NCBI GenBank assembly: GCA_937891465.1
Contig: CALAHF010000217.1
Span: forward strand, 1-45,910
From: an uncultured Verrucomicrobiales bacterium
GTDB lineage: Bacteria; Verrucomicrobiota; Verrucomicrobiia; Verrucomicrobiales; DEV007
Direction of reading: 5' to 3'
Length of the DNA: 45,910 bases
In this document: piece after piece, positions 36,101 to 44,606 of the stretch
Layout of the letters: each line of letters starts with the position of its first letter
Position numbering within the stretch: the stretch's first letter is position 1
Made by a program: the position numbers and the translations under genes
The notes under the pieces: model-generated
What the model was told of the DNA's origin: nothing
Databases searched by the model: none
Seen by the model: only the letters and a program-made list of their open reading frames with translations

Positions 36101-36216
36101 ACTGAATAGGAATCTACTTTTTAAGAAATACTTATTGGGGCGCTGGTCCATCCGGGATCAAAGAGGTGCAATTGCACTTGCCGGAATTTTGCATTCATCG
36201 GACGGAAAATTCCGGC
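36101..36216 (-). repeat. Family B leader element with hairpin, copy B4
   Basis: On the plus strand it reads ACTGAATAGGAATCTAC, then CTTATTGGGGCGCTGGTCC, then CCGGGAT and GAGGTGCAATT. It contains the perfect palindrome GTGCAATTGCAC at 36166-36177. Directly after comes a perfect 11-bp inverted repeat GCCGGAATTTT/AAAATTCCGGC (36180-36190, 36206-36216). It lies upstream (minus strand) of the ORF at 36089. Confidence 0.75.
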
Positions 36217-36523
36217 GAATATCGTTGATCTAAAAAGCTCTGTAGTCAGAAAAGCCGACAAAGTTTACTCACATTGGAGCCATCCAAGAGAGCGAGTTGT
36301 ACAAATTCATTTCGTAGAGTCATAAAATCAGGTGTTTTCCAGGGCACACCGACAGTTTAATAAAACTGTCATGCATGCCCCCGAACACCTGTCATGGATG
36401 TCCCAAGTCCGTACACATCGAACCAAACCTGTTGCTTCGTGCCGACCGGTTCTTCCGCAAAACCGTATTGCGCCCGGATTGAAATCCGATTTGGGATTTT
36501 CTAACATCCCAACATGAAGTCGC
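36217..36523. other. Gene-free stretch with a nested hairpin and a partial family A element
   Basis: No convincing gene. At 36330-36390 there is a three-tier inverted repeat: AGGTGTT/AACACCT outside, GGGCA/TGCCC in the middle, and GACAGTTT/AAACTGTC inside around an AATA loop. At 36411-36442 there is a partial family A copy, GTACACATCGAACC followed by AACCTGTTGCTTCGTGC, comparable with the second half of the copy in the desulfurase gene. Confidence 0.65.
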
Positions 36524-36880
36524 TCACAAGTTCCCGACGCCAATTTCTTCAACGATCAGCGATCCTTTCATGACTGCCGAGTCATTGACTGTGCGTCGAT
36601 TGCTTACTCTGGAAATTCGACCAATCGCGCCTCCCTTGCCACTGAACCGAAACGTTGCCTGATTGGCGGCTCCAACTATTTCGAGAGCTTTGTAACTCGC
36701 GGAACTCGAGCGCCACAACCTCAGTTCCCTGGCCCCCACGTCACGACTGTCAAAGGTGTCGCTTCCACTGAGTTGTAGTTTTTTCTCTCCTTTTAATTCG
36801 GGGTCCGCTCCCCACAGTGCGGCCGACAGCAAGGATAGCAGTGCCGGAATGATGTTCCTGATCGTTGATACTGAAATCAT
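36524..36880 (-). CDS. Small secreted protein of unknown function
   Basis: A 118-residue protein from ATG 36880 with a signal peptide (hydrophobic residues about 9-21, probable cleavage at LWG-AD or just after). The mature part has a charged start (PELKGEKKLQLSGSD) and then a beta-rich, serine- and glycine-rich segment. It could be the N-terminal part of a longer surface protein that has been cut short, since the sequence ends without a recognisable domain. It follows the 818-residue gene by 68 bp on the same strand, so it may share its transcript. Confidence 0.45.
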   Translation of the reverse strand: MISVSTIRNIIPALLSLLSAALWGADPELKGEKKLQLSGSDTFDSRDVGARELRLWRSSSASYKALEIVGAANQATFRFSGKGGAIGRISRVSNRRTVNDSAVMKGSLIVEEIGVGNL

Positions 36881-36948
36881 AACCTTGAGTAAGTACTGAT
36901 GAGAATTCGCTGGTCCAACTGGAATGGAAAGAGTCCAACACGCGCATT

Positions 36949-39405
36949 TCAATCCTGCTCTTCCTCCTTTGGCTCTGCGTCCTTCTCCTCCTCTAGCTTT
37001 GGCTCACCCACCCGCTCTTTATAGTATCCTTCAATTCGCTTCCAGTAACTTTCGATCCGACGAAAATGAGTTTTTTCCCAACGATCATATTGCTCTTTTC
37101 TCAGTATCTCCTTCAGCTGCTTTTTGGGAATACCGGCAATCAATGTGAGGCTGTAGGTAGAATTAAAGTACCATGGGGTGCTCGAAGTAAAAGCACGCGC
37201 AGTTTCGGGTTCGTATTTTTCTACGAGTTTAGAAACCATCGGCTTAAGCTTGTCGACCTGCTCAGCGGACAGATTGATGGCAAACTCAGTATGGGACAAG
37301 ATTTGCAATGTGATCACCTTTCGCTTGAATTCACTCTGTCGGGTCTGCGATTCCTCGAACAGCGTGCGCTGTTCAGCCGCTAAGACTTTATCAACTGATG
37401 CGCTCCAAATTCCATCCTGTTCAGGGTCTTCTGACCCCAACCGCGAGGCACCCAACTGCGAGAGCCGCTGATACACCTGTTCGCGGTTGACCGTCAGCAT
37501 GGAACGCTGAATGTATTCGCCGAACTCAACAACGGCCGAGTCCAAGTGCTTTTCGCAAGTGCCTTTCGCCGCAATCTTCAGATAGTCTTTCTGGTCCTGA
37601 TTGAGTTTTACCAGTCGATCAAGAGCCTCCAATTGGCCAAGCTGATAATTCAAAAAATCTTCACGTCTCTGAGCGACCGATTGATGTAGAAACGCAGCCA
37701 CTGCCTCATTCACAAACCCTTTATCACTGGTCGGCTCCGGTTTATCAGGTGACCGCTTGAATTCCTTTCTCTGGTATCGCTTGCTATAGCCATCAACCCA
37801 GCTTTTCCACCGCTTCCTCTGTTCTTCTGAAAGATATTTCTCCAGCTCTTTCTGCTCGGTGCTGGACCGAAGGATGTTATGAACCGTTAAATTACTGGTG
37901 CTGAAAGCCCGTCCCTGATAGTTCTTCAGGTATCGTTTGTGGCCGATCTCGGCAAGAGCCGGGACGAGTTCTTCACGCTGCTTTTCGTTCAATCCGATAA
38001 TCTTATCGAAATATAACAGGATCAAATTTCCGAAACTCTTTTTTCTACGATCTTCACGCTGCTTTACCGTCACTTCCAGTAGGGTCACTTCTTCTTTCGA
38101 GAGGATCACTTTGAGCCCGTCTATCCAGATTTTTTGATTTGTTGGCAGCGATTCGGTTTTCGGAGCCACATACACCTGACCTCGCTCAACATTTTGCTTT
38201 CTCTGAGTAGCTGATTGATTCGCAAGAAATTCCCGGGCCGCTTTCATCCAGTCTTTTTCAAACGCATCAAGCGCCTTTTCGTGTAGCTCATCCAACTTCT
38301 TCTTTTCAGCATCATCCAGGACAATGATATCCAAAATCGATTGAACCGTTCGCTGCGATGTATTCCGCTGCTGCATTCGGACGCTGGCCGCCCGTGCTAT
38401 TAAGACTTCCTTCGTCAGCTTTTTAATTTCGCCTTCCTCTTTTTTCTGGAAATTCGCCCACTCCTTTGCCCAGGTTTCGTTTTCGTTTCCGTTCAGAAAC
38501 TTTTCCAGACCTTCAGCCCAAGCGTCTGACTCCGCCGGGTCATCTTGCTCCACTGTAATCTTAAGCCGGTTGGCAAAAACCTGTTCTCTTCTTGAATCAG
38601 AAAGCTTTTCGACTGCCACCCGATATTTTTTACCAATCTCGTCCAAACGGTTCGCTACCGTATCCGCAACCAGCTTATCAAAGTCAGCCAGCCTTTTTTC
38701 ATCGAACTGAAAAGTCTTCTTAACCACACCAACCGGTCGTTCCAATTGGGACTTCACTCCCTTCGATTGCTGCTCTTTAAATCGATCAATCGCGTCTTCA
38801 AACTGCTTCTCCTGCTCTTTCGCCAGCAACTGCAGTTTATCATTCCATTTTTTGAGCTGCTCTTCCGAAAGGGCTTCTTTCAAAGCCGTTTTCCAGACTT
38901 CAGCATCAACCGCCCGCTTCCCGTCCGGGATTCGAACTGAAGCAGCCAGACTCGTTTTCCCAGCTTCGCTCAACCGCTCCATATAACTGCGGCGCCCCTT
39001 TAAATAATCAACCGTAACGGTACTGGTGCCCCGTTTTTTATAGGTTTCGATCATATATTCAGAAGCCGCTTCAAGCCAGGCAGGACGACTTTTCTCAATC
39101 GCATCGTCCATGGCACTCGCCAGAAGCGTTGACTTCGCCTCATCCAACTCAACCGCTTCCGCAATTTGCTTAATCCGGTTCTCAAAATTCTTTTCCTCAA
39201 ATTTCTTTCTTAACGGTGAGACGCTTTTTGCCCAAAAATCCCCGTAGGATTGCAACTCCTTCAAGACATCCTCCGGCAGACCTTTTTTTGCCGATTGCTT
39301 CTCAACCGGTTTGTCTGCTTTCTGTGACAAGACAGAATCGCATGACAGCAGAAAAAGCGCGGCTGCCGCCGATATCCGAAAAATTGGAGAATTGGCAAAA
39401 ATCAT
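36949..39405 (-). CDS. Secreted, highly charged repeat protein
   Basis: An 818-residue protein from ATG 39405; a GTG immediately upstream (39408) would add one residue. The N-terminus is a signal peptide with a possible lipobox (FLLSC). The rest is almost entirely helical and rich in Lys and Glu. A short box recurs at intervals of roughly 110-150 residues: LSEEQLKKWND, LSKEEVTLLEV, LSEEQRKRWKS, LAAEQRTLFEE and LRKEQYDRWEK, each followed by a basic helix. The boxes recall the LTxxQ motif of Spy/CpxP periplasmic chaperones, but the similarity is short and I do not claim homology. The tail (EPKLEEEKDAEPKEEEQD) is acidic. A family B leader abuts the start codon. Confidence 0.72.
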   Translation of the reverse strand: MIFANSPIFRISAAAALFLLSCDSVLSQKADKPVEKQSAKKGLPEDVLKELQSYGDFWAKSVSPLRKKFEEKNFENRIKQIAEAVELDEAKSTLLASAMDDAIEKSRPAWLEAASEYMIETYKKRGTSTVTVDYLKGRRSYMERLSEAGKTSLAASVRIPDGKRAVDAEVWKTALKEALSEEQLKKWNDKLQLLAKEQEKQFEDAIDRFKEQQSKGVKSQLERPVGVVKKTFQFDEKRLADFDKLVADTVANRLDEIGKKYRVAVEKLSDSRREQVFANRLKITVEQDDPAESDAWAEGLEKFLNGNENETWAKEWANFQKKEEGEIKKLTKEVLIARAASVRMQQRNTSQRTVQSILDIIVLDDAEKKKLDELHEKALDAFEKDWMKAAREFLANQSATQRKQNVERGQVYVAPKTESLPTNQKIWIDGLKVILSKEEVTLLEVTVKQREDRRKKSFGNLILLYFDKIIGLNEKQREELVPALAEIGHKRYLKNYQGRAFSTSNLTVHNILRSSTEQKELEKYLSEEQRKRWKSWVDGYSKRYQRKEFKRSPDKPEPTSDKGFVNEAVAAFLHQSVAQRREDFLNYQLGQLEALDRLVKLNQDQKDYLKIAAKGTCEKHLDSAVVEFGEYIQRSMLTVNREQVYQRLSQLGASRLGSEDPEQDGIWSASVDKVLAAEQRTLFEESQTRQSEFKRKVITLQILSHTEFAINLSAEQVDKLKPMVSKLVEKYEPETARAFTSSTPWYFNSTYSLTLIAGIPKKQLKEILRKEQYDRWEKTHFRRIESYWKRIEGYYKERVGEPKLEEEKDAEPKEEEQD

Positions 39406-39520
39406 CACTGATAAGAATTTACTTTTTCAAGAGGTTCTTATCGGGGCACCCGTCCAGCAGGGATTGAGGGGGTGCAGGAGGAGAAAGGCCGAAATCTTGT
39501 CTTCATGGTGAGATTTGGCC
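39406..39520 (-). repeat. Family B leader element with hairpin, copy B1
   Basis: It starts next to the ATG of the 818-residue gene. Conserved plus-strand blocks are ACTGATAAGAATTTAC, GGTTCTTATCGGGGCACC, and GGGATTGAGGGGGTGCA. A hairpin of GGCCGAAATCT (39487-39497) and AGATTTGGCC (39511-39520) follows about ten bases later. Confidence 0.85.
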
Positions 39521-39574
39521 ATGAAAACGGCCTGGAGTCAATGCTTTGAGCCGTGGATCTACGGGACAGCGATG

Positions 39575-39663
39575 ACTGAAAGGACGTTGCTTTTCCACGA
39601 AGTTCTTATCGGGGCACCATTCCAGCGCGGATTGAGTGGGTCCAATATTATTCCACACGGTGG
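39575..39663 (-). repeat. Family B leader element with hairpin, copy B2
   Basis: A second copy about 168 bp from B1 in the same orientation, reading ACTGAAAGGACGTTGC, AGTTCTTATCGGGGCACC and GCGGATTGAGTGGGT. A short hairpin CCAC-ACG-GTGG lies at 39653-39663. It stands between the end of the SGNH gene and B1, with no start codon directly beside it, so it may be a tandem duplicate. Confidence 0.8.
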
Positions 39664-39697
39664 CATCTCCTGAATTCACCTTCACTTTTCTGCTCAC

Positions 39698-42600
39698 CTA
39701 AAAACCAGTATTCGGATACCATCGGCTGTAGTGGTTTTCGCCCATGCGGGTCAGCGGGGTTTGAACCGGCTTGAACAGGAGTGATCCGTCCCAGACCTGG
39801 TTTCGGTGCCCCAATTTCGAGATTAAAGGCCAGTAGGGAGCCTTCCCTTCCCCCCAACTCACGAATTGATTCGGATCCCACACGGCAATTCCGTCAGCAC
39901 CTTGATCGTAGTCGCGTGCGACACTTTTCAACAACTCCCCCGCGCTCTTCATCTTCCACCCAACGTAAAACGGATAGATTTTCACATCGGTTCCCTCCGT
40001 GATTTTCGCATAGTAGGCGGTGTCTCCCGACTTTGTTTTCGTTCCGCTCGTATAGTAGGCAAACCATGCAATTCCAATCTGATCGATCAGTTGTTCTCCA
40101 ATCCATGTCTCCACGGCGAGACCGAATTTCCGGTTGTCGGCTTCTGTGGCAAAAGTGGTGACGGCGAATTTCAATCGGCGATCGTCTTCACTCACCTCAT
40201 CAAGCAACGCGCGGATCTTCCTGATGAATCCCGTCATGATCTCTGCCCGCATCTCGTAGACACGGGGATCGTCCTCGGGAAGTTTCCGCGGGTCTTCTCC
40301 GAATTTCGTAATGAATCGTTCGCAGAAAGGCTCTTCCCAAAGCATCAGCGGCAACCCGCGATGGAACATGAACCCCAATCCATCGGGATCGCGCTGGAGT
40401 ACTTCGCGATACACGTCGATGAGATGATCCTGTACTTCCTCCACCGCATAGCTGAGATGCATCACCGGTGTTCCGTCGTAGTCGATGCAGCGGAATTCAG
40501 GATGCTTTTCATAAAATTCGCTCATGAAAAACTCCTCCCATGGCGGCGCGCCTTTCCAGCCGGCGGCACGCAAACAAATCAGAATCTCAGCGTCTTGAGC
40601 ATGCGCCTCTTCAACCGCGACCTTCACGGGATCGATCCCCTGTGAATGCAGATGCTTCACCGATTCGACATACTCGCGGTCCACTGACCTCGGAAAGGTA
40701 TCGAGATGGCCGCCCATTAGATTGCCAACTTTGCTGGGATGATGCACCAGGTCGGCGCCGCCTACTTGAAACCACCATGTTTTAAAATCGCTGTCGCGGT
40801 AGTTGGCAAAAGTCGCCGCCAGGTCCGCGCGGTTTTGCGGGCGGAAAGGATGGATCCAGGTAAAGCCGTCGAATGTCGCTACGGAAGTCCGGGTTCCTTT
40901 CTGTGATCGATCAGCTTTTACGGCAGCGACTTCCGCCCCGGTCAGCGGGATGGTTTTCACATAGTGAATCCGAGCGGGCATCTCGTAGACCGTGGAAATC
41001 TGCAGGTCGTTCGTGCTGAGATCGGCAACGCCGAGAAACACTTCCTCGAGAACATCCCTGCGTGGCGAAGCGAGATCGAGTCGATTGCTCAATCGCGTGT
41101 AGGCAGGGTCGCCCGTGAACTTCGCCTCGATTTGGTTGGGGGCGGGGCGCACCAGATCGGTGATCGTGCTGATTCCGAGATACACCGCATGCCAACCCTT
41201 CCGATCCAGCTTCAAGGTCAGGTCAGGCGCTGATGACTCGCGACCTACGGAGAGACACTTGCCGGAAAAGTCCGCCGTTTCGTATTCGAAAACCTTCCAT
41301 TTGTTATGTTCACGGTGCTGGGACAAAGCGGCGGCAGGGTTAGCGAGAGTCATGTCGGTGATCAGTTCTGCATTCTCATGTTTCTGCCATTGCTCAGCAT
41401 GAAAGGACGGGATCTGTTCCTCAATCGGGCGCCTGACCCGCTGCTTGCTCACCGTGAATCCCTCGAAGCCAATATCCGCTTCCTCACTTCGGGTAACGCC
41501 GCCAACGACGAAGTAGCCGGGGCCGGAGTGCTCAACGATCAGTTTGTGAATGGCGGAAACTTTCTTGCCGTCAACAAGCGCCGAACCATCGATCTCCGCA
41601 TCTGCTCGCTTCGAGTTAGGAGCGACTTTGGCAACACCGGAGGCCAGCTCCTTTCCCGCGATATCATAGAAGCTGTAGCGGACGTTGCCTTTGATTACAG
41701 AAGTTCCCGTCACCCGGAACGCCACGCTCGAAACAGTCGCCGCGCGATTGATATCTGCAGGATCTATGAATCGAAAAATCAGCTTGTCTGCACGGGCGTC
41801 CGCACAATCAACCTGCGAACTGGGATCGTAAAACCCCACCGTTCCCGCCGAACTTTCAATCAGCACGCCAACCGGTTCAGGAAGGGGCGTGACTGCCGTG
41901 CTCGTTGCCGATGGCTTCACCAATCCTGTGAAGGGAACGGTGAATTGCGCAACCATGCCCTGAACTCCTTCCCTTTTCCCGGGCGGTGGATTGGATACGT
42001 AGTCTTCAAAGCGGACTCTTGTCATCTCTTTGCCAGTACTGCTCAGACGCGAAACAGGCGGGTTCATAGCAACCTTCAGATCGAGTTTCGGTTTCGGATT
42101 GGCACCTTGTTTCCCGATCGATTTTTGAACCAACGGCTTCAAACCATCGGCTACGATCCGCTGACCGCGTTCATTCGGATGAATGCCATCGAGCAGCAGC
42201 TCATCGATGCTCTGATCTGCTTTCGCGCCATGGGCTTCGAACAGGCGATACACATCGACTAAAGGGAGTTTTTTCTCTTTCGCCAGTTCACGCACTTTTC
42301 CGGCATAGAGCTTCAGAAACGCATTGAAGCCGTCTTCATCGTCGGGATCGTACGGTGGCTTGCCATACATCTCCCGCATCTTCTTGTTCCAACGCAGAGG
42401 GTTCGGCGTCATCAAAATGACTTCCGCTCCATTCTTGGCCAGCGCATCGATGAAATGGCGAAGATTCGCTTCGTAGTCCGTCAGCGATACCCGCGACTCC
42501 TTTGCCGGCGGATCCTTCCAGACATCGACCGCCGCGTCGTTGATGCCGAACTGGATCACCACAACGTCGGGATCGTGCGTCAGGACATCCTTTTCAAAAC

Positions 42601-42829
42601 GCGCCCTGGCGTGATCTGTGTTGTGACCACCAACGCCCGCATTGATCACTTTGATTCCGGCGACCTCTTCCGCCAGAACTCGAGAATAGACACGCACCCC
42701 CCCCCGCGTTGCCGTGGTCGAATCGCCAAAGGTAACCACGACGGATTCATCACCTGCGTTCGTCACGGAACTCGCCAGTAAGACCAGCAAGGTGAGAACG
42801 CTACTAAATGTCGGAACTATTCTCTTCAT
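39698..42829 (-). CDS. SGNH/GDSL hydrolase fused to a glycosidase-like domain, secreted
   Basis: A 1043-residue protein from ATG 42829, where a signal peptide (cleavage near TNA-GDE) fits; the frame is open to 42889. Residues 28-235 form an SGNH esterase: VTFGDSTT with nucleophile Ser37, GVGGHNTDH, FGIND with Asn97, and the catalytic DGIHPNERG with Asp214 and His217. The middle (about 270-600) looks like beta-sandwich domains. The last part (about 620-1020) resembles the glycoside-hydrolase-like (GHL) TIM-barrel proteins, for example WWFQVGGADLVHHPSKVG, VAVEEAHAQDAEILICLRAAGWKG, and HPEFRCIDYDGTPVMHLSYA. An esterase that removes acyl groups combined with a glycan-cutting domain is the likely reading; the substrate is not known. 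It starts 5 bp after the sulfatase stop, so it is translationally coupled to it. Confidence 0.82.
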   Translation of the reverse strand: MKRIVPTFSSVLTLLVLLASSVTNAGDESVVVTFGDSTTATRGGVRVYSRVLAEEVAGIKVINAGVGGHNTDHARARFEKDVLTHDPDVVVIQFGINDAAVDVWKDPPAKESRVSLTDYEANLRHFIDALAKNGAEVILMTPNPLRWNKKMREMYGKPPYDPDDEDGFNAFLKLYAGKVRELAKEKKLPLVDVYRLFEAHGAKADQSIDELLLDGIHPNERGQRIVADGLKPLVQKSIGKQGANPKPKLDLKVAMNPPVSRLSSTGKEMTRVRFEDYVSNPPPGKREGVQGMVAQFTVPFTGLVKPSATSTAVTPLPEPVGVLIESSAGTVGFYDPSSQVDCADARADKLIFRFIDPADINRAATVSSVAFRVTGTSVIKGNVRYSFYDIAGKELASGVAKVAPNSKRADAEIDGSALVDGKKVSAIHKLIVEHSGPGYFVVGGVTRSEEADIGFEGFTVSKQRVRRPIEEQIPSFHAEQWQKHENAELITDMTLANPAAALSQHREHNKWKVFEYETADFSGKCLSVGRESSAPDLTLKLDRKGWHAVYLGISTITDLVRPAPNQIEAKFTGDPAYTRLSNRLDLASPRRDVLEEVFLGVADLSTNDLQISTVYEMPARIHYVKTIPLTGAEVAAVKADRSQKGTRTSVATFDGFTWIHPFRPQNRADLAATFANYRDSDFKTWWFQVGGADLVHHPSKVGNLMGGHLDTFPRSVDREYVESVKHLHSQGIDPVKVAVEEAHAQDAEILICLRAAGWKGAPPWEEFFMSEFYEKHPEFRCIDYDGTPVMHLSYAVEEVQDHLIDVYREVLQRDPDGLGFMFHRGLPLMLWEEPFCERFITKFGEDPRKLPEDDPRVYEMRAEIMTGFIRKIRALLDEVSEDDRRLKFAVTTFATEADNRKFGLAVETWIGEQLIDQIGIAWFAYYTSGTKTKSGDTAYYAKITEGTDVKIYPFYVGWKMKSAGELLKSVARDYDQGADGIAVWDPNQFVSWGEGKAPYWPLISKLGHRNQVWDGSLLFKPVQTPLTRMGENHYSRWYPNTGF

Positions 42830-42834
42830 ATCAT

Positions 42835-44490
42835 TCACAGTCCATTTCCCTTCAGCGGGTAGCCGGTCTGCTTTGCCCACCGAATCCACGCTTGCTCCAT
42901 GCGTCGCGCTTGATTCGGATGCTTTTTAATCACATTTGTCGTCTCAGTGCGATCCACTTTTAAATTGTAGAGCTCCCATTTTTTGGCCGTCGTCCCCCAC
43001 ACCATTTTCCACTTGCTCTGACGAACTGCGCGGTTGCCGTAGAGTCCCCAGAAGAAATACCGCGAATCTTCCACTTCCGATACTCCTCCTTCTTCTTCTA
43101 AGACATTCAAAAAGCTCTCGCCTTCCGGCTTCAATACCTTCACACCGTCCCGCAGTTCCGGAAACTCCGCGCCACTCAGTTCCATCAGTGTCGGCATGAA
43201 ATCGACCACGTGTCCGACCGCCGGAGTGATCGCTCCCGCTTCCACTTTTCCCGGCCAATGAGCGATCATTGGCGTGGCGATACCGCCCTCGTAAGTCCAC
43301 ACCTTGTAGCGGCGGAACGGGGAATTTTGCGCCCAGCCCCAACCCGGACCCACGTATTCGAACGTGTCGATGCTGCCGGGCGGACCCTGATTGTATTCAA
43401 CGTATTTCTGCCTCTGTTCCTCATCGGAATAGCCGACATGCGAGGCACAGCCGCCATTGTCCGAGAGGAAAATCACGAGAGTATTGTCAACAACCCCGTT
43501 CGTTTCGAGAGCATCCATCACCCGGCCGATTCCCTGATCCATTGAGTCGACCATAGCGGCATAGACTTCCATGCGACTGATCTCACGCTCCCGGTTTTCG
43601 ACATCCGCCCAATCCTTCATCGCATAATCATAGCGAAAATCGCCGAGTTGGGGATCCGCTTCTGTCAGCTTCGCGCCCGCATCAAGCAGGCCCAACTCGA
43701 TCAATCGTTGGTGACGACTCTTTCTCAGCGCTGTATAGCCATCGTCATACCGGCCCTGATACTTCGCGATGTCCGCAGGTTTCGCATGCAGCGGGTAATG
43801 AGGCGCTGTGTAGCAAAGATGGATGAAGAACGGGGCATCGCCTGACTTGGCTTTCGGGGAGAAAGCTTCAATCTGTCCGATGGCGTGATCGGTAAACGCA
43901 TCGGTCGCATAAAAGTCTTCCGGAAACTCCGTGACTTCTTTCTCGTTGTGCAAAAATGGCCAGGGCGGCACTCCTTTGTCAAATTCGGGAAAGACCTTTG
44001 CCGGATCGAAAGAGTTGCAGCAGCCATTAGCGATGCCAAAATACTCATCGAACCCGCGATCCGTGGGTCGATACACCGGAAAGCCGATGTCTTGTTGCGG
44101 GAAATGCCATTTCCCCGTCAAACTGGTCTGATACCCCGCCCCCTTCAATACCTCCGCGACCGTGACCATGTCAGGATGTAAAAGTCGCGCCCGGTTTCGC
44201 CTTCGCGGATGCACCCCGGTTAGCAGAGTCGCTCGAGTTGTCCGACACACCCCGCAGTTATAAAACTGTGTGAAGCGCATGCCTTCCGCCGCCAATCGAT
44301 CCAGGTTCGGGGTATCGATCTCGCCGCCGTAGCATCCAAGGTCAGAAAATCCCAGGTCATCAGCCAGAATAAGAACCACGTTCGGTCGAGACGCCTCAGA
44401 CTTCGTTCCAGACAAGCCGGTCGCACCTGCCAAAAGGGAGCCTATCGTCAAAGAAATCCAGATCCGGCTACAAAGCGTGGGAAGGTTCAT
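42835..44490 (-). CDS. Secreted sulfatase (family S1), first gene of a pair
   Basis: A 551-residue secreted sulfatase with a signal peptide of about 25 residues. Metal-binding Asp residues lie in LILADDLGFSDLG (44-45). The formylglycine site is Cys82 in CRTTRATLLTG, again with Thr in place of the usual Pro/Ser at the third position. HYPLHAKPADIAKYQGRYD, FLSDNGGC near 328 and DRTETTNV near the end match the sulfatase at 1451-2977. With the coupled SGNH/GHL gene this forms a desulfation and deacylation set. A family B leader ends 13 bp before its start codon. No formylglycine-generating enzyme is in the window. Confidence 0.92.
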   Translation of the reverse strand: MNLPTLCSRIWISLTIGSLLAGATGLSGTKSEASRPNVVLILADDLGFSDLGCYGGEIDTPNLDRLAAEGMRFTQFYNCGVCRTTRATLLTGVHPRRRNRARLLHPDMVTVAEVLKGAGYQTSLTGKWHFPQQDIGFPVYRPTDRGFDEYFGIANGCCNSFDPAKVFPEFDKGVPPWPFLHNEKEVTEFPEDFYATDAFTDHAIGQIEAFSPKAKSGDAPFFIHLCYTAPHYPLHAKPADIAKYQGRYDDGYTALRKSRHQRLIELGLLDAGAKLTEADPQLGDFRYDYAMKDWADVENREREISRMEVYAAMVDSMDQGIGRVMDALETNGVVDNTLVIFLSDNGGCASHVGYSDEEQRQKYVEYNQGPPGSIDTFEYVGPGWGWAQNSPFRRYKVWTYEGGIATPMIAHWPGKVEAGAITPAVGHVVDFMPTLMELSGAEFPELRDGVKVLKPEGESFLNVLEEEGGVSEVEDSRYFFWGLYGNRAVRQSKWKMVWGTTAKKWELYNLKVDRTETTNVIKKHPNQARRMEQAWIRWAKQTGYPLKGNGL

Positions 44491-44503
44491 TGGTAACCAA
44501 CTG

Positions 44504-44606
44504 ACTGACAGGAATTTGCTTTTTCAAGGGTTCTTATGAGTGCGTCGGTCCTCCCGGGATTGAGGGGGTGCAATTTTTCAATCGGTCGGAGCCAAGATCT
44601 TGCTCC
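44504..44606 (-). repeat. Family B leader element with hairpin, copy B3
   Basis: It reads ACTGACAGGAATTTGC, GGTTCTTATGAGTGCG, GGTCC and GGGATTGAGGGGGTGCAA on the plus strand. The near-palindrome GGAGCCAAGATCTTGCTCC at 44588-44606 follows. The element ends 13 bp before the sulfatase start and is the most divergent copy in its central part. Confidence 0.8.

Noticed and set aside
36332-36517. 61-codon plus-strand ORF
   Set aside because: It runs through the nested hairpin and partial family A element and has no coding features.
41306-42262. 318-codon plus-strand ORF
   Set aside because: It is antisense to the SGNH domain region, whose catalytic motifs are clear on the other strand.
39406-44575. 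Family B as a conserved coding segment
   Set aside because: One minus-strand frame gives similar peptides (LNPxWxGAPIRTS), but it meets stops at different places in B1 and B4 and joins no longer gene; nucleotide conservation explains it.
39406-44575. Family B as a sigma-54 promoter
   Set aside because: No TGGCAC-N5-TTGC arrangement is present in any copy.
36101-44606. Family B copies as integron attC sites bounding gene cassettes
   Set aside because: The hairpins lack the paired RYYYAAC/GTTRRRY core sites, copies are placed 5' of genes, and no integrase is in the window.
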